Notes: a model not told the origin generated them from the letters alone. DNA of 64,000 nucleotides from Leptospira neocaledonica (GCF_002812205.1 NZ_NPEA01000007.1:248001-312000); one strand, 5' to 3'. Shown: positions 1 through 10,686, counted from the stretch's first letter. Made by a program: numbers and translations.

Positions 1-23
1 CCAGAAATTCTAACTTAACAAAT

Positions 24-398
24 ATGGCCGTGAAGATCAAACGAACCTCTTTTCAGAGGCTTCTGAATGCGATGAAGAAAGTCACCAGTGAGGTGAACGA
101 TCATGAAATTCTTCGCAGGTTAGAAACTCTCATGGTTACAAGCAAAGAGGATCTGAACCAAGCGGTGGTCCGTTCTCTTTTAGAAAATCCTTTAGACTTC
201 GATCCTAAATCTGTACCTGAACCTTACGCTCAGTACGTGAGACATTTCGTATATATGGTGAAACGAAATAAAAAAATGGGATTGGATGTGAACTTCGATG
301 CAAGTGCGATCGAATCAAAAAAGGATAAGAAAAAGTTAACTGCTCCTAAAAAATCCGTTCCTGCCAAAAAACAAGCCCCCGCTCGCAAAAGAGCCTAA
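24..398 (+). CDS. Conserved hypothetical protein with a Lys/Ala/Pro-rich tail
   Basis: I do not recognise this 124-residue protein. The first 95 residues look like a compact helical domain with charged helices (RRLETLMVTSKEDL, AQYVRHFVYMVKRNKKMG). The last 30 residues are a basic, low-complexity tail with repeated KK, PAKK and ARKRA, as seen in proteins that touch nucleic acid or ribosomes. There is no signal peptide or membrane segment. The ATG at 24 is the first start in the open frame; anything upstream lies outside the window. A DNA- or RNA-associated role is inference from the tail only. Confidence 0.75.
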   Translation: MAVKIKRTSFQRLLNAMKKVTSEVNDHEILRRLETLMVTSKEDLNQAVVRSLLENPLDFDPKSVPEPYAQYVRHFVYMVKRNKKMGLDVNFDASAIESKKDKKKLTAPKKSVPAKKQAPARKRA

Positions 399-1223
399 AT
401 TCAGAAAACTTCCCTGTGCTGCCCACAGGGCCAGAATGCATATTTCGTAATGCGGCAGCATTTGTTCTTAAGTGCCTGATTGTGGGCGAATGCCTGTCTA
501 AATAGGCAGTTTCTGCCCAAAAACTGACTTCTGGCGCCTGAATCGCGGCTTATACATAAGTGCCTAATCATAAGCAAAGAAAATGGCCATCTGCCATGGA
601 CAAGCTCAGTAAACGTAAGAGGAGCATTTGGAGCAATTAGCGACAAACAAGGGATTCTTTCGAGAAAAAGGAGTGTGGAAACTTGGTCTTCATTGGCAAT
701 TTTCAAGCGGCAGATCTTTGCGAAATATTGCCCTACGGCGCTTTCTAAACAGATTGGGCAATCGAAGCGCTCGCCCAAAAATAAGCATTTATATAAACTC
801 AAAAGTCGCAAAATATGCGCTTTTGGCCCTAAGGTCTGGCATGGCTCAAGGAGAGGGGAAGGCGGCCTTTCTGCAGGGGGTTTTACATGCCAAGACGCTG
901 CAATTCGGGCCATAATATAATAGGTTTTCGCAGCCTGTTGCGTAAGCCAATGGCCCTTTTGTCATTAGCTCCTACCGCCCATTCTGAGAAAAACTGCCGC
1001 CTGCTGGGCAGAGAATAGAAGAAGCTCTGTAGTCTTATTGGAATAATAGGGGATAGCAACTAGGAGGCCGCTATAGGGGGCCTTTCTCATACAGGCTGTT
1101 TATTTTTGGTAAAATTAATGACATAAAGTCATGTGTATCTAATTTGCACCCGCATGAGGTTTTGGCAGACGCAGGGGCCGCTTTCTTCTTGCGAAAGGAA
1201 GAGGCTTCGTAGATTCTCTTCCA
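399..1223. other. 825 bp without a convincing gene
   Basis: The open frames here, on both strands, have odd composition (rich in Cys, Arg and Phe), poor starts and no recognisable domain, so I call none of them genes. The stretch is dense in CTGCC/GGCAG and GCGC-type words and carries a perfect stem-loop at 412-430. A weaker GC stem at about 1063-1083 (AGGCC/GGCCT) is followed by TTCT. It does not match tRNA, RNase P RNA or tmRNA signatures that I know. It may be a decayed gene, a structured RNA or a repeat-rich spacer. Confidence 0.5.
412..430. repeat. Perfect 7-bp stem-loop after the first gene
   Basis: CCCTGTG and CACAGGG pair perfectly around the 5-base loop CTGCC, beginning 14 bases after the stop of the gene at 24-398. 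No T-run follows on the + strand, so it is not a classical intrinsic terminator. It could still protect the 3' end of the mRNA. Confidence 0.5.
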
Positions 1224-1439
1224 ATGGCCGAAGTAATCAAGCTAAGGGTAAAATGTCATGCCTGCTCAAATTTAATCGAAGGATCCGCAAAATACGGCGG
1301 CGGACACTATGTTCCGGAAGGTGTAAACTTCGAATTCGTGGCGATTGGAAAGGTGGAAACGCCAAAAGGTCGCCGAGTAAAGGCGGAGATCACCGCCGAC
1401 TGCCCAAACTGCGGGGTTCGCTGCAAGTGGACGATATAG
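1224..1439 (+). CDS. Small zinc-ribbon protein
   Basis: This 71-residue protein has a CxxC pair at C11/C14 near the N-terminus and a second at C60/C63 near the C-terminus, with an extra C67. The two knuckles are separated by a beta-rich stretch, the pattern of a zinc-ribbon fold that binds one Zn. No enzyme motif is visible. The ATG at 1224 places the first knuckle right after a short beta strand. It stands alone after a long gap and before the MBOAT gene in the same direction. Nucleic-acid or protein binding is likely for the fold, but the target cannot be told from the sequence. Confidence 0.75.
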   Translation: MAEVIKLRVKCHACSNLIEGSAKYGGGHYVPEGVNFEFVAIGKVETPKGRRVKAEITADCPNCGVRCKWTI

Positions 1440-1539
1440 AATGATTATTATTAGTTTTATAATTGATTAAAAATAATCTGAGAATATATTGAAATTAAGC
1501 TGTCTTATTTAATTTTTCATACTGCTTAAAATTAGGTAA

Positions 1540-2985
1540 ATGAATTTTTCAACTCCCCTCTTTTTATTCTTCTTTTTGCTTATATTTGGGCTTCGATGGG
1601 CTCTTCCCAGGCTGAAATTTCTTCCAGAATGGGTTCCAAAGCTCTTTTTATTGGCTGCTAGCTATTTCTTTTATATGTCTTGGAATCCTAAATTTGGGCT
1701 CCTGCTTTTCGGGACAACTATCTTGGATTATTGGATCGGAAGAACAATGGATCAAAAAGAAGGTAGATCTAGAGTAGTTCTGCTTTCTATCTCCCTGGTT
1801 TTAAATCTTGGGGTTTTAGCGTTTTTTAAATATTTCATTTTCTTTATGCAGTCCGGAAATGCCGTATTTTCGGCATTTGGGCTGAATTCGAGTCTTCCTG
1901 TATGGCGCATTGTGCTTCCTGTAGGGGTCTCTTTTTATACATTTCAGTCCCTGAGTTACACGATCGATGTATTTCGAAAAGAAATTCTGCCTGAAAGGAA
2001 TTTTTGGAACTATGCACTGTTTCTCTCCTTCTTCCCTCAATTGGTTGCGGGACCTATTGTTCCGGCTAAGACCTTTTTGCCTCAACTTAAGACTTGGGTG
2101 ATATGGAAGGAACTCCCGCTTAGAGAGGGCCTAGTCTTAATTTTGATGGGTGTATGGAAGAAAGTAATCATAGCGGATCAACTATCGATCTTACCGGATT
2201 CTTTTTATCGCTCTCCCTTGGCATTTTCGAGTGCCTATGCATGGGCAGCTGTTTTTGCATATTCTCTTCAGATCTATTGTGATTTTAGCGGGTATACGGA
2301 TATCGCCTTAGGCTGTGCTCTTCTTTTGGGTTTTAGGCTGACTGAAAATTTTAGAATGCCTTATCTTGCATCAGGGTTTTCCGATTTTTGGAGAAGGTGG
2401 CATATTTCTCTTTCTTCTTGGCTTAGGAACTATTTGTACATTCCTTTGGGCGGAAATCGTAAATCCGAGCTGAGAACTTATGTGAATCTATTCTTAACTA
2501 TGCTTTTGGGCGGACTTTGGCATGGTGCTAGCTGGAACTTTGTGGTCTGGGGAGGATTTCACGGTTTATTTTTAGGTTTGGAAAGGTTGCTCAAAAAATT
2601 CTGGCCTGGTTTTTTTTCTGCCGAGAACGGTTCAGGAATTTTGGGAAGGTTTTCTTATAGGGTCTTTGTGATTTTATGTGTGGTTCTCTGTTGGGTATTT
2701 TTCAGATCTCCCAACTGGAAGACTACAGGGATTGTTTTCGAAAAACTTTTCGGACTTTCGACGGGAGAGAATCCGGCTCTTTCTTCTTTGCGTATTTTGT
2801 TTATTACGTTCTTTTTATTCTTTGTTGCGACCTGGATCGGGAATCGAGATGAAAAAGGCGGTAGTTTTCGTAAATTTTACGAGAACCTTCATCCGGTATA
2901 TTTCGGGGTTCTGATAGGAATCGGGTTTTTGTTTGCTGTTGTATTCTCTTCAGAATCACAACCATTTATTTATTTTGTTTTTTGA
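1540..2985 (+). CDS. MBOAT-family O-acyltransferase (AlgI/DltB-like)
   Basis: An integral membrane acyltransferase that would move an acyl, usually acetyl, group across or at the membrane onto an extracytoplasmic polymer. The 481-residue length and about ten hydrophobic segments fit AlgI-type MBOAT proteins. Diagnostic blocks are FWRRWHISLSSWLRNYLY and LLGGLWHGASWNF, with the conserved family histidine at about H328, and a second histidine in FHG at about H341. The SGNH-type protein at 4540-6084 is the kind of partner that AlgI/DltB proteins use (as AlgJ/AlgX or DltD). The 3' end overlaps the convergent gene at 2970 by 16 bp. The acceptor is unknown; LPS O-antigen or another envelope glycan is inference. 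Confidence 0.92.
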   Translation: MNFSTPLFLFFFLLIFGLRWALPRLKFLPEWVPKLFLLAASYFFYMSWNPKFGLLLFGTTILDYWIGRTMDQKEGRSRVVLLSISLVLNLGVLAFFKYFIFFMQSGNAVFSAFGLNSSLPVWRIVLPVGVSFYTFQSLSYTIDVFRKEILPERNFWNYALFLSFFPQLVAGPIVPAKTFLPQLKTWVIWKELPLREGLVLILMGVWKKVIIADQLSILPDSFYRSPLAFSSAYAWAAVFAYSLQIYCDFSGYTDIALGCALLLGFRLTENFRMPYLASGFSDFWRRWHISLSSWLRNYLYIPLGGNRKSELRTYVNLFLTMLLGGLWHGASWNFVVWGGFHGLFLGLERLLKKFWPGFFSAENGSGILGRFSYRVFVILCVVLCWVFFRSPNWKTTGIVFEKLFGLSTGENPALSSLRILFITFFLFFVATWIGNRDEKGGSFRKFYENLHPVYFGVLIGIGFLFAVVFSSESQPFIYFVF

Positions 2986-4499
2986 ACGGGCCTTTGCAGA
3001 TAATCTCTGATCTTTGCGTTATCTTCGTAGACCCAAATTTTTGCGTTCCCGGATTCACAATTTAAAATGCGAGAAGGTTCTCCATAAAAGGATTTGATTC
3101 TGGATTCTCCTAAACCTTCCGGCAATACTGCGATTGGACCTTCTGGAGGGAATAGGAACCATTCTTTGTTGGAGACTGAATAAGATCCTTCTAATGTGCT
3201 GAAATCTATCGGGTACGCGAGAACTTTCTTTTCGGAATATGCGAGTATTCTTCTGGCTTTTCGCGGTTCCGAAAGTACGAAAACGAATGAATCTTTTTCT
3301 TTCCATTCGTCTACACAGACAGTTTCAGGCGGTCGGATGGATTCTCTCGGATCCCTGATTTGTGAGATTCCTTCTCCAAATGCAGCAAATGTCCCAAGTC
3401 CGAAGATTAACCCTAAAAATGCAAAATTTCTGGAATGACTTAGATAGTTTTGGTTTTTGATAGAAGGTAAAATCCCGAAAAGTACGGGAACCATCACGAT
3501 TGCAGGAAGGCTGTATTTAAGTGAATTTTCGCCGGAATAAAGCCCGAGTAAGGGTGGTAAAAAGCAAAGGCTGAGCTGGAAATACCCTAAAAATCCGTAA
3601 CTATGCCCCGATTCTTTCCCTTTTCGTAAACATAGGATCCCAGCCAGAATCGAAAATAAGAGAAAAATTCCTGATAGTTTTAAACTCAGAATTGCAGCGA
3701 AAAAATCACTCCACCAATGTGAGATAGACTCTAACGTAGAAAGTTTGTTGGGTGAGTTGATCGTTAAGAAAATTTTTATCAAAGAATGAAGTCCGAACCC
3801 GATCAGTCCCGTGGCAAAAAAACGGACGGTGATCAATGGGAAAGAGATTCCCCAACGACCGTATCTTCTTGCCCAAGAAAATAAAGTGGGCAGATACAAT
3901 TCTAAAATTAAGATCCTATCCGAAACTGTGAGTAAGGCCAGCAGAGGGAAGACTGAATATTTAGGGACCTTCTCCCTTTTTAGAAAAGGCCAGATCCAGA
4001 GTGTGGTGAGAAATGCGCTGATATGTACGGATGGAAAATATAAAAAATACAATAACGGGAATTTTTCAGCGACCAAAAATAGAAATGAGAGTGTGAGTAA
4101 GCTAAAAACGTAACTTTGGGGCCTGGGCATTTTCGGCTCCATTGCCCGAATGAATTTTCCTAAAAGATATGCGAGTAAAGAAGTTTGGAAAATCGCATAG
4201 AGTGTTAAAGTCCTGAAAATATTCTCACTGATATAGCCGAATATAAAAACGATCGGTAAGTCCGGAAAAAAATAAGGTGTGGGGGCAAATGACCAGGCTC
4301 TTAGAGAACCTCCATCCCGAAGTACGTCGATTAATACGGAAGGAAGATACAGAGCTTCCATATTCCAGAAAATTTCTTTAGGCGCAGTAAGTAGGGAAAA
4401 TATAAGTGAGGTTAGGAAAATAATTATCGAAGTCCACAGCCAAACCACTTGGGAATCCTGGCCAATGCCTCGTCCTAGGTAAAGTAGAAAACGCAACAA
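2970..4499 (-). CDS. Polytopic membrane protein, possible GT-C-type glycosyltransferase
   Basis: A 509-residue protein with about ten strongly hydrophobic segments (for example IIIFLTSLIFSLL near the N-terminus) and a soluble C-terminal domain of roughly 100 residues. I cannot name a family with certainty. The layout, many membrane helices with an extracytoplasmic tail, is like GT-C glycosyltransferases and leptospiral surface-polysaccharide membrane proteins. The gene lies between an MBOAT acyltransferase and an SGNH protein but on the opposite strand, and its last 16 bp overlap the MBOAT 3' end. A role in envelope glycan synthesis is inference from neighbours. Confidence 0.8.
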   Translation of the reverse strand: MLRFLLYLGRGIGQDSQVVWLWTSIIIFLTSLIFSLLTAPKEIFWNMEALYLPSVLIDVLRDGGSLRAWSFAPTPYFFPDLPIVFIFGYISENIFRTLTLYAIFQTSLLAYLLGKFIRAMEPKMPRPQSYVFSLLTLSFLFLVAEKFPLLYFLYFPSVHISAFLTTLWIWPFLKREKVPKYSVFPLLALLTVSDRILILELYLPTLFSWARRYGRWGISFPLITVRFFATGLIGFGLHSLIKIFLTINSPNKLSTLESISHWWSDFFAAILSLKLSGIFLLFSILAGILCLRKGKESGHSYGFLGYFQLSLCFLPPLLGLYSGENSLKYSLPAIVMVPVLFGILPSIKNQNYLSHSRNFAFLGLIFGLGTFAAFGEGISQIRDPRESIRPPETVCVDEWKEKDSFVFVLSEPRKARRILAYSEKKVLAYPIDFSTLEGSYSVSNKEWFLFPPEGPIAVLPEGLGESRIKSFYGEPSRILNCESGNAKIWVYEDNAKIRDYLQRPVQKTK

Positions 4500-4539
4500 T
4501 TTCTGGACAAAGAGGCAATTACTTTCAGTTTATGGAGCT

Positions 4540-6084
4540 GTGTCCCGTCCCAAGTTAATCATCTTATTTTCGGCTGTGATCTCTGTAATTTTTTTGGACT
4601 TCTTCCTCTTCCGATATGCATTTTGGCTTTTGCCTAACGAATCTTCCTGGGGAGCGGATTATTTTTATAATTTTTTACACGAGTTTAAAACCTTCGAAAA
4701 AATCTCGAAGCAAAAGTTTCGCGTTTTAGTAATAGGTTCCAGCGTTGCAGGTTATTCCATTAATCCTAAAGGTTTAGAGGAAGAACTTCGTAAGGTCACT
4801 GGGAAAGATCTAGATATTGTATTTCTATCTTACGCCGGTATGCCTCCTTTGGATGCCTACTTAATGAGGGGACAGTTCTTAAGTTTGTCTCCTGATCTCG
4901 TGGTGTATCCTGTGAATTTTGTGGATTGGAGATTATATAGGACCTATGTTTTGGATCCTAAGAATGGTAAGAACGAAACAGCGGAAGAATCCAAGCTAAT
5001 CCTAGATGCTCTGGACTTTAGAGATGCTCCTCAATCTAAGATTATTTTTCCTTTGGAAACTCTCTTGGAGTTTTGGGATTTAATCGGATTGGAGAAAGGT
5101 GCGGAATATCTAGCCGCTTCACTCTTTGGTTCTTATCGTTATAAAGAGATTTATTGGAAAATTTCTTCTTCTCTCTTTGAGCATCGATTTGGTAGGAACA
5201 CCAGCTTTAGAGAATATAATGGCGTAGATATTCCGGAAAAAGTGACCTTTCGAGGATGGACCGGAAAAGTTTTTTCTTTTCAGCCGAAACCCTATATGGC
5301 TCGCAAAGGTTTTTATATCCAGGTAGTGGAAGAAGTCCTGAAGGACGGGAAGCTGATCCTGAACTTGGAAAATTCTTCTCATACCGTTAAGCAGACCTTG
5401 GAGTTTACAAGCCCTGGTTGGAAAAAAATTCGTTTAGATCCTAAGTTTTTGGAACAAGGGGAGAAGGATAGCTGGATCCGGGTGGAACTTTCTAATACTT
5501 GGATTCCTTATTTTGCGGGACCGGAACATAAGGACTGGGCCCGGGATGTTCTAGGAGTAAGACTCCAACAGACTTTCGGCAAGGAAGATGATCTTTCCCT
5601 TCTGGACCGAAGGCCCGTGCGAGAAGAAAGGTTGGAAGATCTACGCTTTTTAGGGATGTCCGATAAGGAATACGAAGAATACTTTTACTTTCGTCTTCTG
5701 ACGGACCTAAAAAAAAGACCAGGATTACAGTACATTCAGGTGTTAGCAGACTCTAAGAAGAAGATCGCAAAGGAGAAGTTCCGTCCCATTCTTCATTTTC
5801 GTTATATGAGGAAGCTCATTTCTTTTTTCAGAGAGAAAGATCTGCCATTTCTCTTAATAAACAATCCAGAAAACCCGGTTAGTCTTTCCTGGTACGGGGA
5901 TTCGGAATGGTATAAAGAGCATTTGTCTTATTTGAGAGAGATTAGCGGAGGCGGGGACAATTTTGTGGATCTATGCCGGGCATTGCCTTCGACGGATTTT
6001 TGGGACTTCCATCATCTTACGTATGCCGGAACTCAAAAGATGAATTCTAAGTATGCTTTGCTCATATCTAAATTTGTCGAATGA
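4540..6084 (+). CDS. SGNH/DltD-like membrane-anchored protein, likely MBOAT partner
   Basis: A 514-residue protein with one N-terminal membrane anchor and a large extracytoplasmic domain. VIGSSVAGYS near residue 65 resembles SGNH block I with its nucleophile Ser. The C-terminal WDFHHLTYAG supplies the Asp-x-x-His of block V, so an SGNH esterase/acetyltransferase triad is plausible. Such proteins work with MBOAT transmembrane acyltransferases, and one lies 1.5 kb upstream. The start is GTG at 4540; an ATG at 4532 is out of frame. The central region is unlike standard GDSL enzymes, so the substrate cannot be told. Confidence 0.75.
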   Translation: MSRPKLIILFSAVISVIFLDFFLFRYAFWLLPNESSWGADYFYNFLHEFKTFEKISKQKFRVLVIGSSVAGYSINPKGLEEELRKVTGKDLDIVFLSYAGMPPLDAYLMRGQFLSLSPDLVVYPVNFVDWRLYRTYVLDPKNGKNETAEESKLILDALDFRDAPQSKIIFPLETLLEFWDLIGLEKGAEYLAASLFGSYRYKEIYWKISSSLFEHRFGRNTSFREYNGVDIPEKVTFRGWTGKVFSFQPKPYMARKGFYIQVVEEVLKDGKLILNLENSSHTVKQTLEFTSPGWKKIRLDPKFLEQGEKDSWIRVELSNTWIPYFAGPEHKDWARDVLGVRLQQTFGKEDDLSLLDRRPVREERLEDLRFLGMSDKEYEEYFYFRLLTDLKKRPGLQYIQVLADSKKKIAKEKFRPILHFRYMRKLISFFREKDLPFLLINNPENPVSLSWYGDSEWYKEHLSYLREISGGGDNFVDLCRALPSTDFWDFHHLTYAGTQKMNSKYALLISKFVE

Positions 6085-6161
6085 CAGTCCATAGTGTTGG
6101 AAAAAAATAGAAAAAAACAATGAAATGCGGACTGTAAGTTCGCGAGCGGTAAATAAGTTCT

Positions 6162-7208
6162 ATGAGCAAAATTAACGTAGCTGTTTTGGGAGCAACTGGC
6201 TCCGTCGGGCAAAGGTTTATCCAACTTTTGGAAAACCATCCTTATTTTCAGGTGACCCATCTATGCGCATCCGAGAATAGCGCAGGCAAAACATATGCGG
6301 ATATCATGAAGAAGCGTTGGAAGATCTCCGGCGATATTCCTAAATATGCTCGTGACATAATTATCACATTACCGGACCCTAAGATCACCCAAGGTGTGAA
6401 ATTAGCTTTTTCCGGGTTGGACGCTTCTATTGCAGGAGAAGTGGAAACTGCTTTTGCAGAGGCTGGTATCCATATTATTTCCAATTCTAAAAATCATAGA
6501 ATGGTGGAGAATGTTCCTCTTCTTTCTGCGGAAGTGAATGCAAACCATTTGGATGTGCTTTCGACCCAAAAAACTCCTGGAAAGATCGTGACTAACTCGA
6601 ATTGTACGATCATGGGAGTGACCATATCTCTCAAACCTCTATATGAAAAGTTTGGTATTGAGTCCGTTATGTTATTCTCTATGCAGGCAATCTCAGGAGC
6701 AGGCTATCCTGGAGTTCCTACCATGGATATTTTAGGGAACGTAGTTCCTTTTATCGGCGGAGAAGAAGATAAGGCAGAGATTGAACCTCTGAAATGTCTA
6801 GGAAGGACCGAAGGTGGCAAGATTATAAACGCAGATTTTAAAATTTCCGCTCATTGTAATCGGGTCCCGGTTTTCGACGGACATACGGTTTGTGTTTCCG
6901 TGAAATTCAAGAAGAAGCCGACTGAATCCGAAATTTTAGAAGCCTGGTCTTCATTTAAAGGCGAGCCTCAAGAATTAAAGTTGCCTCTCGCTCCGGATTT
7001 TCCGATTCTTTATCGTCAGGAAGAAGACAGACCCCAACCTCGTCTTGACCTGGAAACAGGGAGAGGTATGACTACCGTAGTGGGAAGACTCAGGCCAGAT
7101 CCGATTTTAGATTGGAAATATGTTGTCCTAAGTCATAATACGGTTCGTGGGGCTGCCGGTGCCGCGATTTTAAACGCGGAATTGATGTATCGGAAAAACC
7201 TACTCTAG
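6162..7208 (+). CDS. asd: Aspartate-semialdehyde dehydrogenase
   Basis: Catalyses NADPH-dependent reduction of L-aspartyl-4-phosphate to L-aspartate-4-semialdehyde, the branch point to lysine/diaminopimelate, methionine, threonine and isoleucine. The N-terminal [12 protein letters not shown] is the Rossmann dinucleotide-binding loop. NSNCTIMG carries the catalytic cysteine (C148), and [14 protein letters not shown] contains conserved His and Arg residues of the archaeal/fungal-type branch. At 348 residues the length fits that branch. The ATG at 6162 is the first good start. The next gene follows after 16 bp, so co-transcription is likely. Confidence 0.96.
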   Translation: MSKINVAVLGATGSVGQRFIQLLENHPYFQVTHLCASENSAGKTYADIMKKRWKISGDIPKYARDIIITLPDPKITQGVKLAFSGLDASIAGEVETAFAEAGIHIISNSKNHRMVENVPLLSAEVNANHLDVLSTQKTPGKIVTNSNCTIMGVTISLKPLYEKFGIESVMLFSMQAISGAGYPGVPTMDILGNVVPFIGGEEDKAEIEPLKCLGRTEGGKIINADFKISAHCNRVPVFDGHTVCVSVKFKKKPTESEILEAWSSFKGEPQELKLPLAPDFPILYRQEEDRPQPRLDLETGRGMTTVVGRLRPDPILDWKYVVLSHNTVRGAAGAAILNAELMYRKNLL

Positions 7209-7224
7209 TCGAAGAGGATGACGC

Positions 7225-9195
7225 ATGCTGGATCCCCAATCTCCGGAACTCAAGGTCGCGGATTATAACTCGGCTTTACAGTTAACTCAAGCTTTAGAGG
7301 CTAGAGGAGATTTCCAGTATAAGGGAATTCATAAACTAGTACTGATCATTGGCGACTGGACTGAAAAGTTCGTAGCGAATAAAATTCTTCCAAGTGCGGA
7401 ACAACTTGCAAGAGAGTTAACCTTGGATAAGGAAAGGGTGAACGCTTATCTAAGAGAGATGAGCGCTCGCCAAAATCCTCCGATCGTAAAAAAAATCTGT
7501 ATGGTGGATTATAATCCTACCGGAGATTCTTCCGACGGAAGGATTGCTTCTTTCCTAAGATTGATCACTGTTTTTGCCAGACCTTCTCAAACGGATGCCG
7601 GTTCTAGTCATAGATATGTGGACGGAGTGAACCAAACTTCTTTTAGTTCCATCCAAAGATGGGTGAAGGAGAGAAGACAGTTCCCAGGGAAGGACAGTTT
7701 CCAGAAATGGATCTACGATTGTATCGATAATAATAAATTAAGCGAGACCTATGCTTCTTCCGAGATAGGTAATCTGTTTCAGGATAATTTCGATGTTACT
7801 CCTGTTCTAAAACAAACCACGATCAATATTCATTTAAAACCGGTACTCAAAAAGCTGGTGGATTCCCGGATTCTGTATTTTTATAGAAATGAGAATGCTT
7901 TAAGCCCAGGGAATCGTTCTGTTTTTTATTATAATGTTCAGGATGAAATCATCGCGAGACTGGATGCTTATAAAAAATATTTGAGCGAAAGAATTATTCC
8001 GGAATTACAAAGAATCGGGGTTCTTGGTAATTTTTCGGAGCAAGATCTTCAAAATACTCGTTCTATTGCAGGACAAGTACTTCCTTTTTTAAGTCCTGCT
8101 TACGGTGACCAAAAAACCGCAGTAGAGGAACTTCTTTCTCTTATTCATTTCGAAGAAGAAGAGAAGGAGAAAAAGGAAAAAGAAGAAAAGAAAGCTAAAC
8201 TTTCCGAGTTATTGGATTATATTAAATCTGCGAATCGATTGGTAGATCTGAATTATCTTCGTTTTCGTGGAGAACCTATTGAAGAAGAAGTCAAAAATTT
8301 GATCGTTAATCATGATATGATCTTGAGCTCTGATTTTGCTGATAAGAAGGGTCTTTATGTTTTTGTTCTTCATAAAGATTGTATCAATGGAGCAATCGAG
8401 ACCGCCAAAAGAGTTTTCTCTGCTACTGGAAATGACAGTGAGATTCGTGTTTTAGCAAAAATGAATATCCGGGACATGATGGAGTCCAGAGAGGCAAGTT
8501 CTCAATTCGAAAAATTGGAATATTCTTCTCTTTTTAAATATCTTCCTTTTATCACCAGATTTTTCAGATCTCTTTTCGGCAATAATGTAGTTCATAGATT
8601 CGAGGCAGAAGAGATCAGGGCAAGACTTGCTGCGGAGCAGAATAAGAAGATCCTGGAAGCAAGGACAAAGGCCGCTCAGGAAGAAAAAGTAAAACTTGCC
8701 GAAAGAAGAGTAAAAGATAGAGAAGCTGTCGAGGCCACTGCAAAGGCGAGAGCGGCCGCGGCGGTTGCAAATTCGGATTCGGGGGCTTCTGTAAAAAGTT
8801 CCGGATTGAGCTCTGAACAAGAGGCCGAGATCAAACGAAATCTTTCCGCGGTCTTGGATGTTATAGACCATGCTTGGAGTCAGGACGAACTTCCGGACCG
8901 GGAATATCTCTTACAAGCTTTAGGTGGAGATATGGACGAAAATACTCTGATTAACTTCCTGAAAAAGAATGCAAAAAAGGAAATCCATTCCTTTATGGTT
9001 AGAAATCAGGAAGAGCAGTATTCTTTTCCGATCCTTATCTCAAGAAGATTCTTGAAAAAGAACGGCAAAGTTTTGCTGGATAAGGCGAAGAGGATCGTAG
9101 ACGAGCAGAAAAACGCGGGCATGCCTGAACAGGACAAGTTCGATTTTTATATTTCTTTCGAAGATTTTTTGAACAGAACCCTTCCTAAAATCTGA
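7225..9195 (+). CDS. Large conserved hypothetical protein with charged coiled coil
   Basis: I do not recognise this 656-residue protein. There is no signal peptide or membrane span, so it is probably cytoplasmic. Residues 1-300 look like helical, winged-helix-like segments (for example [22 protein letters not shown], resembling GntR-type DNA-binding heads). A short EK-rich run follows near 310-330. Residues of about 470-530 form a long Ala/Glu/Lys/Arg coiled coil, and the C-terminal 110 residues form another compact domain. GAAGAGGA at 7211 is a good ribosome site for the ATG at 7225. It sits between asd and pyk, 16 bp after asd. Confidence 0.85.
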   Translation: MLDPQSPELKVADYNSALQLTQALEARGDFQYKGIHKLVLIIGDWTEKFVANKILPSAEQLARELTLDKERVNAYLREMSARQNPPIVKKICMVDYNPTGDSSDGRIASFLRLITVFARPSQTDAGSSHRYVDGVNQTSFSSIQRWVKERRQFPGKDSFQKWIYDCIDNNKLSETYASSEIGNLFQDNFDVTPVLKQTTINIHLKPVLKKLVDSRILYFYRNENALSPGNRSVFYYNVQDEIIARLDAYKKYLSERIIPELQRIGVLGNFSEQDLQNTRSIAGQVLPFLSPAYGDQKTAVEELLSLIHFEEEEKEKKEKEEKKAKLSELLDYIKSANRLVDLNYLRFRGEPIEEEVKNLIVNHDMILSSDFADKKGLYVFVLHKDCINGAIETAKRVFSATGNDSEIRVLAKMNIRDMMESREASSQFEKLEYSSLFKYLPFITRFFRSLFGNNVVHRFEAEEIRARLAAEQNKKILEARTKAAQEEKVKLAERRVKDREAVEATAKARAAAAVANSDSGASVKSSGLSSEQEAEIKRNLSAVLDVIDHAWSQDELPDREYLLQALGGDMDENTLINFLKKNAKKEIHSFMVRNQEEQYSFPILISRRFLKKNGKVLLDKAKRIVDEQKNAGMPEQDKFDFYISFEDFLNRTLPKI

Positions 9196-9235
9196 GCTCG
9201 GATCACTGGAGCAATTTTAATAAAACCGAATATAC

Positions 9236-10666
9236 ATGAAAAATGAATTAGTTAATTTCAGAAAAACTAAAATTATCTGCACGATCGGCCCTGCAACCTC
9301 CGACAAAAAAATGATCCAATCTCTTGCAGAAGCTGGGATGAATATCGCCAGATTGAACATGTCACATGGAAATCATGATTTTCATAGATCCATAATTCGA
9401 GCTATAAAATCCCTGAATAAAGATGTGTTAAAACATCCTATTGCGATCTTGTTGGATACCCAAGGTCCGGAAATTCGGACTGGCGATCTGCAAGTCGATC
9501 ATTTGGATCTGAAAGTAGGAGAGTCTTTTACCTTTCATATTATCCCGGGGGAAGAATCCGAGGAACAATCTGTTTTTGTAAATTATAGGGACATCGTAAA
9601 AGATCTGAAAATCGGAGATAGGGTCACTGTAGATAACGGTTTGATCAATCTTGTGGTGGAAGAAATCCAAGAAACCGCTTTGAAATGTAAGGTGGTGGAC
9701 GGTGGTAAATTAGGTTCTCGTAAACATATCAATCTTCCGGGGATTCGTGTAAACTTACCTTCTATCACTCAAAAAGACCAAAAAGATATTCTTTTTGGTT
9801 TGGAAGAAGATGTAGATTTTATTGCACTTTCTTTCGTTCGTTCTGCGGAAGACATCCATCAACTTCGTAAGATTATCGAAGAAAATAACGGACACACTGA
9901 CATTATTGCAAAGATCGAAGACCAAGAAGCAGTTAAGAACATGTTAGAAATTGTAGAAGCTGCTGATGGAGTGATGGTGGCGAGGGGAGATCTTGGAGTC
10001 GAGCTTCCTATTGAGGAACTTCCACTGATCCAACGTGCTATTATCAAAGAATGTGCGATCAAAGGGAAGAGAGTGATTGTTGCGACTCACCTTTTGGAAT
10101 CCATGATTAATAATCCTTCTCCAACTCGCGCGGAAGTTACAGACGTTGCAAACGCAGTTTTTGAGGAAGCGGATGCAATCATGTTATCCGGTGAAACTGC
10201 TGCAGGAAAATTTCCCGTTCGTTGTGTGGATATGCTTCATAAAATTTCTGAAAGGGTGGAGAAGGCGCCGGGCCTTGGTTACGTTTTGGAAAGAGTTCCT
10301 TCCAATAAAAAGGAAGAAATGGCTAGATCGGCCGCGATGCTTTCGGATTCCATCAAATCGCCTGCAATTATAGTGATTACTAGGAGAGGAACTACTGCTT
10401 TGAACGTTGCCTCCTTCCATCCTAGGTTTCCACTTATCTATGCTTTCACAAATATGACTACTGTCCGTCGTAAACTTTGGCTAACCCGAAGTGTGATTCC
10501 GTACCGGATCGATTTTTCCAGTGACCCGGAAAAGACGATCAAACTAGCGATTGAGACTTTGAAGTCAAGCGGTCGGGTGAAGGACGGAGATCAGGTGGTG
10601 ATCTTGTCGGATATTATTGCGGGTGCGGACAGGGTGGAGACGATCCAGATTCGAGAGGTGAAGTAA
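9236..10666 (+). CDS. pyk: Pyruvate kinase
   Basis: Transfers phosphate from phosphoenolpyruvate to ADP, giving pyruvate and ATP. Family blocks are clear: [12 protein letters not shown] at the N-terminus, NMSHG, the signature [10 protein letters not shown] with the active-site lysine, [13 protein letters not shown] for metal and substrate binding, and [12 protein letters not shown]. The B domain and a C-terminal allosteric domain are present, and 476 residues is the usual length. Because Leptospira draws carbon mainly from fatty acids, flux through this step may be small (established for the genus, not seen here). A GTAGGAACTCC motif lies 7 bp after the stop. Confidence 0.97.
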   Translation: MKNELVNFRKTKIICTIGPATSDKKMIQSLAEAGMNIARLNMSHGNHDFHRSIIRAIKSLNKDVLKHPIAILLDTQGPEIRTGDLQVDHLDLKVGESFTFHIIPGEESEEQSVFVNYRDIVKDLKIGDRVTVDNGLINLVVEEIQETALKCKVVDGGKLGSRKHINLPGIRVNLPSITQKDQKDILFGLEEDVDFIALSFVRSAEDIHQLRKIIEENNGHTDIIAKIEDQEAVKNMLEIVEAADGVMVARGDLGVELPIEELPLIQRAIIKECAIKGKRVIVATHLLESMINNPSPTRAEVTDVANAVFEEADAIMLSGETAAGKFPVRCVDMLHKISERVEKAPGLGYVLERVPSNKKEEMARSAAMLSDSIKSPAIIVITRRGTTALNVASFHPRFPLIYAFTNMTTVRRKLWLTRSVIPYRIDFSSDPEKTIKLAIETLKSSGRVKDGDQVVILSDIIAGADRVETIQIREVK

Positions 10667-10686
10667 GGTTTGGTAGGAACTCCAGA

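Noticed and set aside
401..913. Long - strand frame (170 codons) in the first gap
   Set aside because: Cys/Arg/Phe-rich, no domain, no ribosome site, and overlapping equally unconvincing frames on the other strand.
628..920. Two overlapping + strand frames (95 and 81 codons)
   Set aside because: Low-complexity basic composition, mutually overlapping, no support from motif or context.
1133..1444. 103-codon + frame covering the zinc-ribbon gene
   Set aside because: Arg-rich shadow frame; the 1224-1439 frame has a clean CxxC...CxxC pattern.
8452..8871. 139-codon - strand frame inside the large hypothetical gene
   Set aside because: Antisense shadow of the charged coiled-coil codons of 7225-9195.
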